From the NCBI GenBank assembly GCA_028673005.1, contig CM054116.1:82162572-82226571 (forward strand): DNA of 64,000 nucleotides. The letters are read 5' to 3'. Both the position numbers and the translations under genes were made by a program. Origin of the DNA: Tanypteryx hageni. Taxonomy: Eukaryota; Arthropoda; Insecta; Odonata; Petaluridae. Below are positions 1 to 12,399 of this stretch, in pieces (within the stretch, counting starts at the first letter, position 1; every line of letters begins with the position of its first letter). A model generated the notes under the pieces. The model was given only the letters and a program-made list of their open reading frames with translations, searched no databases and was not told the origin of the DNA.

Positions 1-2400
1 CATTATAGCAAGAACGGCCTCCTCCAGTCCATTAAGTTTTTTTTCTCTAGAAAAAACCCTTTCATCCATGGTAAATTGTATATAGTTTATTCCAATATTG
101 TAGCTACAATGCAAAATCAATTACACGTATAAGTGCCTAACGGCATAAAATAACTTGAAAAATAACACATAAATTATACAAATAAATATAATATGATTTT
201 TATTTACAGTAAATTATAGTATTTATAATCAAATCCTTTTTACACAAGTTATAAAATTCTGTTATTTACATTAATTCATCACACATTTCTTTGTAGCTAC
301 ACGCACATTTTTTTCGTGCTTTTTGTTTGGTGGTCAACTAAAGACTAAACATATATCAATGATTAGGTCAGGCTCAACCCTGTGGAATTTACTCATCATG
401 AAAAAAGAACTTATATTTTGTGGAAGTAACTAAGTTCTTTTTTTATAAAGACTAAACATTTCCAATAAAGTAGTATACGTGTAAATAGTCTCCGAGACTT
501 CCCCCATTTGTACAAAAATATAAACGGAAAGACATTGTAATATATTTCGGCACAATATGAGTTCAACTAGCCGTCCTCAAACATGGACGGCCGGCACTAA
601 TGGGTTAACAAAGAAAATAACCTTCAGTGGCTAAGCAGGAATACTATTAATTAATAAAAGTCGTGTTTTTGCTAAACTCTCTTCATCCAAACTATGTAAT
701 AAATATCTTCTCCGTAATATTTGAGTTTTGTATGTAATAATACTAAAGTGTATCTTAGCATTAGATATTTTGTTTTGAACGGGAAAAATAGATCGTTCCG
801 TCAGAAATGTTTATCTGAAAGCGAGATTTCTTTTAAAATTCGTTTTAAAAGGTTTTTAATACTATATTTCCGAGTAGTTGCGTCTTCTTTCTATCATGAA
901 ATTGCGATAAAATAAGCAAGGTAATGATGAAAAATTATGAATGTGTAACTATAGCAGTCTCGATAACCCCAGGTAAACGGGAGCCAACTCGGATTATTGA
1001 ATACTCAGATCACACGGAATTATTAGGAAGAGAACATCCACTGGAAATGCCTTGAGTTGCTGCTCCACGTAAAGATATGCCGTCTATAGTGCCACCGCCA
1101 CCTCACTGTGGATTGTTGATTGCTACTTTCTTCTTCATCAGATGTCATGTCCATGTCATCTCACACCACTATTATAATTGCATCGTTTGTTAGTTCGCAC
1201 TGTTCGTCACTATCTTACCATTCTTTTACGTAATTTTCTTTCATACTTTCACATACCTACAGCTATCTCATTAGACTTGTTCGCTTCTCTCCGCCATATA
1301 CATATTCATTTTCCTGATTTTCCTCGTAATTTTCGTGTTAATTTATTTCATTGTTTTTTACTCGCTTTTCAGGATTTTCGCAACGATTTTTAAACATCTC
1401 AGAATTTATTTGCGACCATGAATCTCATAACCAATAAATCACATCTTTTCATATTGTTTTTTTTTTCAGGAGTTCCACTAAGGCTTCTTCCCCTTATACA
1501 TCTCCCGAAAGAAAACTCATCAGTTACCTATAATATATCTAGCACTATTTGGTCCATTGACTGAATAAGGCTGGTAACGGTGGGAGGAAAAAAACATTGC
1601 TTTAATATCACCACTACACAATTCCTCTTCATCTGGGTGCAGGGGCGGCCCGAGGTATTTTGTCGCACCGGGCAGCCACCCGTCTCGTCTGTGCCTCATA
1701 GGATAGTGTAACGCACGGGCGGGCGTAGCGCTATTTCTACCACCACCTAAGATTTTCCAAGGGTCAGGACCTCGCGAGGGTTCTTGCCCTTGGGGCGTTG
1801 AGAGGAATAAAGAAAAACACCAATCGTGGAACGCACAAAATTCATAAGCACGGTGGAGATAGTGATAATGAAGAAAGCATAAATTCTTTCTAAAATAAAA
1901 ATAGAATGTTTCCAAAGAAAAAAAATGTCTGGATGATGTAAGATCTTTTTGCGAATTAATACTTGTAAGCAATGTTCCCTCTAATTTTTTAAGGTTCTTC
2001 GTGACCGACCAATCTTCGTCAGTAGAATGTAAGCGAGTGCGCTACAATATTTAATGAAACGGACTTAAAAATATTTATAATATTTGTTGCGATATTTGTT
2101 TGCGTTAATCTACCTTTTCTTTTGTACTGTCATAGTAATGAATGTTATGGAGAAACTGGTGTAATTAGATTTAGAATTTTCCGGATGGGTGGATTTTCTG
2201 ATTTGCGCGCGGTAAAGAAGTGGCTGTGCGCGGAGGGAAAATGGTCGTGCGCGCCCGCGCAGCTAAGAGGGAACATTGCTTGTAAGTGTTGTTGTTTTTT
2301 CTATAAGCAGTGTTTGTTCACTCGTAAGTATAATTATTGATTCTAATATGTACTCATAGATTTGGTACTCGTTTCTTATTTCATGAACGCTTTTTCTGTT
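1..2400. other. No gene found; possible hAT-like end near 1640
   Basis: I see no supported exon in this AT-rich stretch. A GC-rich patch at about 1640-1800 begins with CAGGGGCGGCCCGAG, which looks like a hAT terminal repeat. I could not find a matching opposite end or a target duplication, so it is only a possible old fragment. Confidence 0.3.
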
Positions 2401-2439
2401 CATTTTTAGTAATTTGCGAAGCATTGGACTAAATGTTTA

Positions 2440-2705
2440 AGTGGTCGGTAAAATTTAACATGGACAATTTCATATTTTTCAGTAAAATCATGGTCTTAAA
2501 AATTTTTCTGGCGAAGTTATAAAACTAGTAAATTATTTAGACGTGATTTTCACTTATATGAGACCATTTAATCTCCAGGTAACTTCTGATGTAAACGATC
2601 ATCCGACCAGCCGAAGCTCTCGTGACTTCCAATGCGGCCCTTCAAAGCATACACAACTAAGAATGTGGTCCGCCATGCAAAACAGTTTGCCGACCCTTGG
2701 TCTTC
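2440..2705 (+). mobile_element. Degenerate copy of the hAT MITE family found at 22.85 kb
   Basis: Blocks line up with the well-preserved MITE at 22851-23188. Both carry TTATTTAGACRTGATTTTCA, then CTTCCAATGCGGCCC, then a GTGGYCCGCCAT block, then AAAN(4)GTTTG close to the right end. The copy is in the same orientation, and its outer terminal repeats are too decayed to fix a target duplication. It is non-coding; short open frames here are chance. Confidence 0.55.
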
Positions 2706-3574
2706 AATCAGTTGGTTTCTGCGATATCTTCGACAGAGTCGTTTCATGTTGGTGACGTTATCGAAGATTTTCTGAGAACACGACCTCGGATTCAACGGAG
2801 TTCGGTTTATCGAGACTCGTATTATCGAGACTTCAGTATTTAGAGGTCAAGAGAAGTTTCACTGAATTTCTCACACCCGCGACAACCGTCCGTCAATTTC
2901 TTAAATTTTCGTCTTAACTTTTTAGTGAAATCTCTTCGAAATAAAAATATCATTTACGTAAATTTTTATCTCTTACACTTTTATTGCTTGTCATTTCTTA
3001 GTGGCTGTGTGCATATATCTTTGATAAAAGTCTTAACTGTATACCTTTCTATTCTTTTGGCAATTAGGTACCGATTCTTATATTAACATTTTACTTCGAT
3101 ATGCTTTGCTTACTTCCACAAGGAGAGAATCGAGAGTCGCCAATAACGTTATGCTGTGCAAATATCCCGCGAGTTCCAAACCAAAACTGAATGCCCGCAA
3201 AAATCGAAAGAACGGTAGGGATTTATGCGAGATATGATAGATCGAAATAATAATAATTTCAGGGACTATTAATATAAACATTTAAATTTAAAATAGCATG
3301 AAGATTCAATGAATTAATCCTAAGAAGTTGTTATTTCATTCTAATCGCCTTATCTTCTCCACTCTTTGAATAGATACACAGTTTTCTGCTTGTTTTTCTT
3401 GCGGCGGATTTTAAATTAGTAAAAAATAATGAACAAAGTTGAAGCTTCATTTGCTGACGGAATATGATAAAGTGAATTTCATTTATTGAGATTTATTTCG
3501 AATTGCTAACTTAAATTTCTTTATAAACTTAGTAATATAATTTTATGATATAAAGTAAATAATTCAGTAACAAA

Positions 3575-3978
3575 TGTAAAAATTTCACTTTCGATCTATA
3601 AGCATTTGGTCAGAAAATTATTTCAAAAGTTTCGTAAGACAGTCCCTGCCGTCCGCCAATTTTTCAAAAGCATTTCTTTTGCAGTGTTAAAAATGGCATT
3701 AAAAGTCACACAAATAACAAAAGATATAAAATTTCTATCTATAACTATTTGCTCGTATTGTTAATTTGAATATTTCGAAGCCCCCCTTCCTGCCGACCAC
3801 CAATTTCTCCAAAAAATATTTGGCAGCGCAATAAATGGCATTCTAGACCACATTGCACACTGCAGATTACATTCTTTTATCTCTTGCAGTTTACTTGTTA
3901 TTTAAATTTTACTTATTGCACAGACGGACGGACAGGCAGTGCGGTAGCATAAGCGCGTTTCATTTTGTATATATAAGA
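3575..3978. repeat. Two degenerate ~144-bp tandem units next to a Helitron-like 5' end
   Basis: The block CTGCCGWCCRCCAATTT occurs at 3646 and again at 3790, a 144-bp step. Flanking sequence is shared too (AAAATTTC...ATCTATA before it, AAATGGCATT after it). Just right of the array comes a run of the gacggacgg motif (3922-3940) and then TATATATAAGA. Read on the minus strand, this is the usual layout of a non-autonomous Helitron 5' end (TCT-TATATA, then a GTCTGTCC-type run). The element's 3' end was not located. Confidence 0.45.
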
Positions 3979-6347
3979 GTATTTATGCATACCACTGGAA
4001 GATAATGACATCTTACATTACATTGTAATGAACTTGATAATTTAAAGAGCTCCAAGAATCATACTATCGTTGGGAAATCCAAATGCGCATTTAGGTTAAA
4101 AAACAGACGCTGGCTCACTGATGCTTTATTAAAAAAAATATTAGAGGAAATGCGTAACCGGTTTTCCCAACCTTTCTGTGACCAATAGGCCTAACTAAAT
4201 TATCAATTGGGTCCCTGCCATAACACGAGGTCGATAATTCTTTATAACGAGGAAATGAGGAAAGAAAGAACCGAGTGATTTTCAAGTCTGAATATTACGT
4301 AAATATGATATTCGATTTCGCTTCATATTATTTATCTCATGTTACTTGACTGACTGTTTTTCATTTAATCCATTGTATAATTGTTTATAACGCGGTACAA
4401 AAACAATGCATTAGGATATTCACAAGATTATTAGAAGAATGTTGAGCTGTAAAGTAACGATACCCGTTACCTGAATAACATTCAAAATAGGCGTAAATTA
4501 TTTATTTTAAAACGAAAATGTCTCCTAAAACACCAAAAAGATTGTTAAAGAAAGCAGCCTGCAATTCTAAGAAAGCTGAATTATACGTTAATGATTGGTG
4601 CGACTACATGAACGGAGTCTGTTTCTGGGAAGTGCTTTTAAACATTCTGAAAGGCTACAGATATACGGATTATGTCGATCTCAATCAATCCCAATGAATT
4701 AGGTTCCAAAACCAGTAACGCGAATAAAGTCTGTTAGGTTTACCTTTTCCTTCCTAAAAATGCTTTGACGTGCTTGGGCTTAGATTAAATACAACTCATA
4801 ACCCAATTTTTACGTGAGAGATATCACGTGAAAAAAACGAATCATCCCAAAAATCAAAGAAGCGCCAAGTTATATCAGACGTGGAACGCCTCTTTATTGA
4901 TTCCCTATGATGATATCATTGTCTCACGCCGTTTGCACCGATAAGAGGAATTAATACCGATTCTTCTTCGTCGTTGCGCACGTGTATCATATATTCAAGG
5001 CCCATGCGCAAAAATTAGACGATACAACTTGAAAGCTTCGCAATCAGTGAAAACAAGAATTAGCGTAGCATTCCTATTTGAAAAATATTGATTTAAAATT
5101 TTTGTATCTCACGGTCGTGTACCGGTTAGTTATATAAATTTAAAAGTAAACGGCCACGGTAGAATAAACGCATTTGTAAAGTATGTAGCAAATACACAAT
5201 ATCACCAAACAAGTTAGGAGAGTGTACAGTGTATCAAAAAAAGGCGCGTTTAGTGCGATGGAGTATTTGAAACTATACGATATAATATGACCGAATACAC
5301 ACAATAAAACAGCAAAACATCACGATCCGATTGTATCTTTGTCTATTAAAAATTTCTTCTCCCTCCTTAGTTGGTGCATCAATAAACATATTACGTAATT
5401 TTAATGGTCAAATACTGCAAAACGATATATCGGAAATGATTCCAGGGAAATATTCAATTTATATTTTGTGATTTATTTTCTAATCAGTTTTAATCAACCG
5501 AACAATCAAAAATTACTTAAAACATACCTCACGAGTTCGGTAGCTGTAATATTTACGTTTATGTTCTTTACTTCGCCGTAGAGAATCCATTTCCTTCCGC
5601 TTACAAAATCTGTCATGCACGCGTAAGGAATTAAATGAATTTTTTCATTATAGCAGATCTTATTTACTTAAGTAAACAATAAGATTATTTACGTTGACTA
5701 CAATTAGGTAGCAATGCATGAATTTTAAGTTCAAAGCGAATTACGACTTTCTTGTTCAATTTTCTTGATAGAGGCTACTCCAACGATAAAAATGTATAGG
5801 AAAATAAACACTCTACATTACTAGTTCCACAAATTTCTTTGAAAACTATTTTAATTTGACAAAACATTTACGAAACATAACGGAAAGTACATTTTTTGTC
5901 ACCAGTAAAGTGGTACCTCTGATTAGCTTACGTGATTTATTTTTTTTAGTTTCTTATTGTCTTTGATTGTAAGTCCTTAATATCAAATTTCATAAAAATC
6001 CGTCGGGTAGAAGCCGAGAACGGACATGCGGACGGACGGACAAACCGACGCTAATAGGCGCTTATGATGGAAGCGAAACGCGGCTAATAAGAAAACTATT
6101 TAGCCAAGTTTCTGACTGAGCCTTAAAATTTCCTCAGTTTGTTCCATATCATCATATTTCTTGTTTTTTTCCCCTTGGATCCCATTTAAAATATAATGGA
6201 ATCGTTTACTAGGGTGTTTTATAATTTTTCTTCTAACTCACATGACATTTTCACTTGATTACATTTCATCTTAGAAGGATAAAAATTTTTCCATATTTAA
6301 GAGGAATTGTACTCAGTGCCGATGGAAACAATTGTCGATGATCTTAC
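3979..6347. other. AKHR intron or downstream sequence; no further exon seen
   Basis: The next AKHR exons should lie here or further left on the minus strand. I looked for the second membrane helix and saw no candidate with splice sites. A gacggacggac motif at 6024-6040, followed by GCGCTTATGATGG, marks another old Helitron-like copy. Otherwise the DNA is unassigned and AT-rich. Confidence 0.4.
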
Positions 6348-6583
6348 CTCAATATAGTGACGAGTACGGTGACGTTTCCGATTGTCGAGAAAACCATAAG
6401 CGACGAATAGACGGCGATGGCTATCAGATGCGCTTGGTTGAAAACCATGTCTGTAGGCAGCGTTGGTGGCGGCGATGGTGGTGACGCCACCTGGTATGGA
6501 AACTTGGATGCGGCTACATCCAAGAGGTAGTTTTCGTGGGAAGTGGAGGCGGGGATGGGAGTTGATGGAGCGTGCACCAACAT
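6348..6583 (-). CDS. AKHR: Adipokinetic hormone receptor-like GPCR, first coding exon (partial)
   Basis: This is the N-terminus of a rhodopsin-family GPCR. From the ATG at 6583 it encodes about 78 residues: an extracellular tail rich in Ser and Pro (residues about 5-48), then DMVFNQAHL, then the first membrane helix with VYSSLMV and the key IGN motif (the N1.50 asparagine), ending in LVTILR. In insect AKH receptors the FN-x-AHL...VYSxLMV...GNxTVL pattern is diagnostic; corazonin and ACP receptors differ here. Known AKH receptors sit in the plasma membrane of fat-body cells and trigger lipid and sugar release. The exon ends inside an Arg codon at a consensus donor (AG|GTAAGA, intron from 6347). 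An acceptor (CCAAACAG) precedes 6608, so 6584-6608 is 5' UTR if translation starts at this ATG. The ATG has A at -3. The remaining six helices are not in view. A related GnRH-superfamily receptor is the main alternative. Confidence 0.85.
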
Positions 6584-6854
6584 TCTGTCGATGTTGAGCA
6601 CTGGATACCTGTTTGGAGAGCGAAGAGATCAGAATATTAGATTTCATGGTAATAATTTTACAGGCATTGTTAGCGGTTGGCGCTATCAAACAGAATAATA
6701 AATAATAACTCATTGCTGTTGCATGAAATGAAATAACTTTAAAATTGGAATGAAGATGACTCGCAATTCTATGGTCGGTCATTCTGTTACACATGGTCAT
6801 TCCATTCGCTAGTAAAAATGTCTTGAAATCCTCATACGTATCACCACTACTTAA

Positions 6855-7426
6855 CCCTAGAATAGTAATGTGAGTCACTCTGACTCACATGTCCAAAAGA
6901 TGAGTCTAACGCTGTTCGTGTCCAAATACGCCCCCCCCCCTCTTAGCAGTGCTTCCTCTAGTTAGTTGTCTATGTGCTGTCAAAGGAGCAGCACGTTATT
7001 TTTCTCCTGTCACTGTTACCGCCTACAATTTATGCAAGAGTTGCACACGTGGCTGACGTACCAATGGCAAAAGAGCAGCCTCAGTTTGACAAACTTAAGT
7101 AATGAGCTGAAAGCTATGATTTTCAAAGTCTTAGGAGAGGAAAAAAGGTTCCTGAAACACATCAAGCGACAGAGCGACAAATATCAAGCAAGTACTGTCA
7201 TTTTTGCCATTATGCCAAAAGAAGGAAAACCTCCACTCTCTGCATACTTTGCAAGAAGCCTATCTGTGGCGAGCAACAAATCATATTGTGCTCAAATTGT
7301 TAATTTTCACATTTATAATTTTACTACATTTTGACGTTAATTAAAATAACTTTAAAATAGTTTTAATGATATTTCCTTATTCCAAGTTTTAGCGAGACAA
7401 ACTGACGCAGCGTTACCATTTTAGGG
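6855..7426 (+). mobile_element. Non-autonomous piggyBac element with TTAA target sites
   Basis: The 572-bp element is flanked on both sides by TTAA (6851-6854 and 7427-7430), the piggyBac target. Its termini are inverted: CCCTAGAATAGTAATG on the left and, read inward, CCCTAAAATGGTAACG on the right. A subterminal palindrome (GTGAGTCA...TGACTCAC) follows the left end. It retains only the C-terminal part of the transposase. It lies in the intron just upstream of the AKHR exon, starting 247 bp from the splice acceptor. Confidence 0.85.
7163..7313 (+). pseudogene. piggyBac transposase C-terminal zinc ribbon (remnant)
   Basis: In the frame of the TAC at 7193 the sequence reads YCHFCHYAKRRKTSTLC, then ILCKKPICGEQQ, and ends ILCSNC-stop at 7311-7313. 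The spacing of the cysteines (CxxC, Cx2C, C, CxxC) and the KRRKT segment match the cysteine-rich C-terminal domain of piggyBac transposases, which helps bind the element's ends. The DDD catalytic core is absent. Upstream fragments such as the EELKAM-like stretch near 7100 are in other frames with stops. The gene is dead; it survives only as the 3' end of an internally deleted copy, immediately before the right terminal repeat as expected. Confidence 0.8.
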
Positions 7427-7667
7427 TTAAAATGAAATTTATGGAATCACGAAGGTGCTTTCATCGAAACAGATTAGCGATAAGGAAATATCTGTGATAA
7501 TTATGTAAAGTGAATGGAAGAACCGAGTTTCGAAATGAAGTTTGAATTCCTTCAGAAAAATATTGAAAATGGTTAAAATTATGATAAAAAAGAGTATTGT
7601 AATTTCCCTATTATAATGCGCATCAAGGTTGTTCCGAGTGAAATGCCAAAATTGCCTTATCACCATG

Positions 7668-7790
7668 CATAATACGCACGCAAAATTGTAGTAATAAAAT
7701 CAATACTACCCGTGCGGGTTTTAGTGAAGATGACTACAAAATATTTCTATTATGTAAAAAGTTCACCAAATTTCCAAAGATGTATTAATA

Positions 7791-7841
<51 letters not shown>

Positions 7842-9022
7842 TAGGGCATTTAAAGCCAGTTCGATCCCAACACCAGCCCCGGACATCAAGACTCGGTCCA
7901 GAACTTATGCACAAAAATTATGTTAGAGCCTCTGTGAAGCATTGAAAGTGGAAGTGCTATTCTCGTACCTTGATTACAGCATTTGTTATTCTTTTCTCTG
8001 TTAAAAATTAACACTAAAATATCGACATTCTTTATCCATTTTTCCTAAATATGAATCACCTCGTCGAATAGCCAATCCATTTCCTCTTGCTGAGTTTAAA
8101 TTTATGTAGTTTCTTTGTCTTCTGCTGTTGGCTTCATCGATTCTGTTTTGGCTTCTTCTTGTGTTTCCCCTTCTTCAGGTGCTTCATTTCTTCTTTGGTA
8201 CCTGATTTCGTTTATGCTTTCTCTCGCTCTTTATCATTGTTCATCTGTCCATTTTGATCTTTTCGCTCTTTCTTTTTCTCTATTCTCTATTCAACGTCGA
8301 TTTTCTTTATCTTCTTCTGTTTCTTGCTCTGATCTCCTTCTCATTAATTCTCTGTAATATCTTCTTCTTTCTTCCATTTGATGACGGGCTATTATTGCCT
8401 TAAACTTTAACTAAAATTATATTAACAAAACTTTAACTAAAATTAAATTAACGCTGATAATAAAAACAATAATATGCCAAAATTGCAATTGGTATTAATT
8501 TTCTATCAAAGATGAGTGAAAACGTTGTTGTGTTCACTACACATAAATAAACAATAAAAATAAAATACAATGATGGGATGATGGTAATTTCTTATGTGAC
8601 TAGCCAATAAAAATATGCAATAAAGAAACCTATTATGTAATTTAATTAGGTATTATATTACTTTCCTAAGTTCTTACCAAGTTAGTTTCGTCTTCAAAAT
8701 AAAGAAAAATTAAATAAAAGTCAATTACGATTGGTTGTTTGTTAATTTGGGTTTGAACTCGAGTTTTTCTTAAGGAATTGTTTAGTTAAACGGTTTTGAC
8801 TGTAAACCAGCTTTATAAAAGATGAAAATGAAAGATAATTCTTCTTTTTGCTTTTGGAAAATTCCATCTAAATGCAACATTAGCAACAACCATGCTATAT
8901 CGGTGACAATGTGTCTAGAAACAACTATTATTGGCCGCCTTAAGAAAATGTTTCCTATTATTACCATGTAAAATACGCACCCTAACTTTGGTCGATTTTT
9001 CGCAAAAAATGCGTATTACACA
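7668..9022. mobile_element. Possible MITE-type element with ATACGCA-containing inverted ends
   Basis: CCATGCATAATACGCA at 7668 is repeated inverted at 9007-9022 (read inward, CCATGTGTAATACGCA). A further copy, CCATGTAAAATACGCA, lies at 8965, so the right end is itself a hairpin. The interior is AT-rich, holds a TA microsatellite and a CT-rich stretch (8105-8350), and has no coding signal. I cannot assign a family or a target duplication. Confidence 0.35.
7793..7836. repeat. (TA)n microsatellite
   Basis: An uninterrupted TA run of about 22 units, followed by ACACA. Confidence 0.95.
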
Positions 9023-10559
9023 TGGAAAATTAGGGTATATGAGGGAAACGGAATCAAACCTTACATCAACAGTTTTCTAATAAATGAAGTTATTTAATGA
9101 TGAAACTCGGAAATTTTCAGAAAAGCAAGTATTGAAAATAGCTCTGTAGCAACCGCTGTTAAGTGTCACTGTTGCCATTAAAGTGGCACAGGCAATATTC
9201 ATTGAAGAGCTCACGTAAAGAGGATATTATAATATACTACGAAGGACCAAAATGAAGTGCGCGCTGTAAGTTTTAGTTACCCTTACTAAATGTAATAAAA
9301 GTGAGTCGATTGGATTATGATATTAAAGAAGCAGACTAACAGGAAAGGCATCCCAATTATTAAAGTTGGTGGCCTATAAATGATAATTTTACTTCATTTG
9401 AAGTTTCATTTGACTCTTTGGAGATGGAAATAGTTCATAATGGTACCAAATTAGGAAAGGAAACTTTTATAACTAAATAATTCACGAAATGGATAAATTT
9501 CTATTATTAAATGAAGTCGGAAATACATGCGTATAAACATGATCGTGAAACCGCATCATTTCGTGTTCCGAGCTTTAGTTTGTTGGAGAGTTCCGCTATA
9601 CGCTATGAAGCTTAGACGCGTAGTTAACGGATAGAGAAATGCTCATTCAAAACAGATGGATATCATGCTCGACACAATTTGATCATCACAACAACTGAAT
9701 TCTTTGTGGATATTAAGCAGTGCGTCGTGTTTTGTCGTCGCTGAAATAGAAATAACGGATGTTTTCGTACATCAATCCGGTTTGAATTCGCGTTGGTCCC
9801 AATTTATTATCGCTAAAACTACAAGCTTGGAGCCCATCTACAATGTTACGTTAATTACGATATAAGCTAATTTTCTCCCTGGGTAAATTGAAAAAAAGGG
9901 ACGGCTTACTCTCTTGAGGAAACAACGTAACAAGATAAAGCGCTCAAACGCGTTGCGCAAATAAAGAGATGGTAAAAGCTCGGAAAGGAGATGGATTGTT
10001 TGGGCAAAGAAAATTTAAATGGGACGAGGTATTTTTGTTTTCTAGGACGAAATAACAGCCATGCTCTCGCAAATAATACTTCCAATGCGTTACTCTCGCT
10101 TTCATCGAAAGGGTGATCAATTGCTTCAGCCAGGAAAGAATGGAGGATATTCTGTGGATTCGTATCACATTTTATTTACGGATGAATGTGAGGTGGACCA
10201 TTTTTTCCACTGCGAAAAGGAGAGAGAGAGAAAATGAGAGAAGGAAAGTAAATTAGATACGTTAACTAAAATCGTGCCATTTGAAATTCTCCGTGGTTCT
10301 CTCACCCACCCAACTGAAATTCTGCGTTATTAGTATTTAATACAAACAAAAATAATGAATCTTACTAACCGTATTTTCATCATATAAAATAGTTATTTAA
10401 AGCGATTCCCTCGGTTATGAGTCAATTTCCATCGCGTTCTAGTAAACACATTTAGAAAGTAATTAAAAAACCGAGTATTATATTCATGGCGAGAAAAATT
10501 GCAATCCCTTTCTCTCACTCTTTCTCTCTCCCAACTTTGTGGGTGTAACTAAAAATATC
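9023..10559. other. No gene found
   Basis: AT-rich sequence without supported exons, RNA genes or element ends. A GA-rich stretch lies at 10218-10250. Confidence 0.5.
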
Positions 10560-11080
10560 TCTATTATACTTTTCTCACATTGGGTTAATAATGCCACACA
10601 TTTCTGCCAAATTTTAAATTTATAGCACAATTAGAAGTGAAATAACATTTATCTAATTGTTTAAATTTAAATAATTTTAACGGCCAAAATAACAATTTCA
10701 TGGATACATTGAAATGTTTATTCGTTTTTATAGAATAAACTAAATAATTTAAAAATTTCAGCTCCCTAACTCGCCGCGTAGTGTCTAAAAATTTACCTAA
10801 TCGTTTTCATTTTTAGAATTTTTAACTGCCAAACAAATTAAAATATCAAAATTTCTATAATCTTTATTTCGTTTTTTTTACAAATCCTACCTTCGAAAAA
10901 ATTTCAGCTCCGTAGCACATTCGGAAATACATAAACCTTGAATATTTGTTTAAACAATCGCAAATTTTTAGCGGCCGCATTGTTGCACTTTTTCAAGATT
11001 TTCGTTTTTTTTAGTCAGTTTTGCACAAAATCCTACCTAAGAAAAAAATTTCGAATCTCCATCTCATCTGGAAGTGCCTA
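10560..11080. repeat. Degenerate tandem repeat, ~146-bp period, about three units
   Basis: Anchor motifs recur in step. TTTAACGGCC / TTTAACTGCC / TTTAGCGGCC fall at about 10676, 10821 and 10966. ATTTCAGCTCC / ATTTCAGCTCC / ATTTCGAATCTCC fall at about 10754, 10901 and 11048. Units are strongly diverged. The period is close to the 144 bp of the array at 3.6 kb, but the sequences are not obviously the same. Confidence 0.55.
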
Positions 11081-12200
11081 AACATTAGTATCCTCCTATA
11101 TGTTATATCCTCCTCCTCTGTAAGGAACATCTATATATAATGATATTAGAACACTGCCTAACCTTTATTAGTCATAAGACATACTAGCAGCCGATGCAAG
11201 TCACCATGGCCTTTAGAAGCTTTTAGCAATTATGTGCGAAAATGGATGGTAAAAGCGGGAATACCAGAGCAACTGAATACTTTCCCTCCGCACACCCGCT
11301 AACATGGGTTTCACTCTATCATTATCCCTTTTCTCGAATATACCCATGACCGAGACCGATCAAAATTGCAGTGCAGTGACGTTACAATAGCAGAGCCCTC
11401 TGGCAGTGGCGTATTTACTGCTTTCTCTCGGGTTCATCCGTATTGTATTTTCGCTCAATTAGAAGTACGGGTCGCAAAGTATAGGTACGGTTCGCGAGGT
11501 CATATTGTTGGTCAGTTTTGTGTTGCAGGATAAAAAGATTGAGAAACATTGAAATTCGGGTTCGCGTTTCGCTTTTCTTTATGTCGAAGGCGTTTGCGCG
11601 TGTGCATGCATAACCGTAACCTGTGGCGGACAGAGACACGCTGAGCGTTGGAGATACCAGGTCCGATGTGCGGAAATTTTCCGTGAACCTGGGTAAGATT
11701 CATTGTTTTTCCTTTATTTTTTCATAAATTTTTAACTTTATTACTTTTCTGCTGTCTGTAAATATTATGTAAATCGGGGTATTTTTTTGTATTGACGAGC
11801 ACTGAAAATCTTGTTTCTCTTTGATAATACATGGTAAATTTTTCTATGGAATTTTGGCTAGGGTAGATCCTACAGTTCACTTATAGTTTGATTCAGCTTC
11901 ACTCGGTTCAAATAGCGTTACCCTAAAATTATGAAGCTCGGTGAAATCACAGTATAATCTAATTGATAAATTTACAAACATATATATTGAAACACATTTC
12001 ACTTCATTTACATTTTTTCAACGATGTGGTATTTCGAGAATTAGTTTAACTCGAATCAAAGGCGCTAACATACCATTCAATCGCACATTTGAAGTAGTTT
12101 AGCACACGACAAAACACATCGGACGAACAGGCGAAAACATTTATGCACGATACGCAATTCCCTCGCGGCAGGGTTCATTAGAATTAATTCCCACTTAATT
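11081..12200. other. Unassigned; GC-richer block 11380-11700 ending at a donor-like site
   Basis: Between 11380 and 11700 the sequence is richer in CG and non-repetitive, and on the plus strand it ends CCTGG|GTAAGAT at about 11692, a consensus splice donor. This could be a non-coding first exon. No frame looks convincingly protein-coding, so I leave it unassigned. Confidence 0.3.
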
Positions 12201-12203
12201 CAA

Positions 12204-12262
12204 CCAATCTGCTTCCTCTTTGAGTATAAAAGCAACTGCTCCGGGAAACCGCCGAGCCTAAA
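12204..12262 (+). promoter_or_regulatory. Candidate RNA polymerase II core promoter (CCAAT + TATA)
   Basis: CCAAT at 12204-12208 is followed by a perfect TATAAAAG at 12225-12232, then a non-repetitive, CG-containing stretch where initiation would fall (about 12255-12262). A donor-like GTAATG lies at about 12342. This is pattern evidence only: no open reading frame or known gene start follows. In AT-rich DNA such matches also occur by chance. Confidence 0.3.
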
Positions 12263-12399
12263 CAAAGTACCCGTTTCGTTTTCCTATGGCTAACTCAGTT
12301 TGACCTTTGACTCTCGTTGCCCGTCTCGATGCCGGAAACCGGTAATGTATTTTGAATCTTAAGTCGCTTCCCTCCTACGCCTCCTCATGCATAATGCGG

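Noticed and set aside
1520..1972. 150-codon open frame on the minus strand
   Set aside because: No domain, odd composition, and it runs across a GC-rich patch that looks like a hAT end; no splice or start context.
6297..6878. 193-codon frame overlapping the AKHR exon
   Set aside because: It lies in another frame over the same splice sites; the AKHR frame has the conserved membrane helix and donor, this one does not.
8115..8357. 80-codon Ser/Leu-rich frame
   Set aside because: It lies in a CT-rich low-complexity stretch; no start, splice or domain support.
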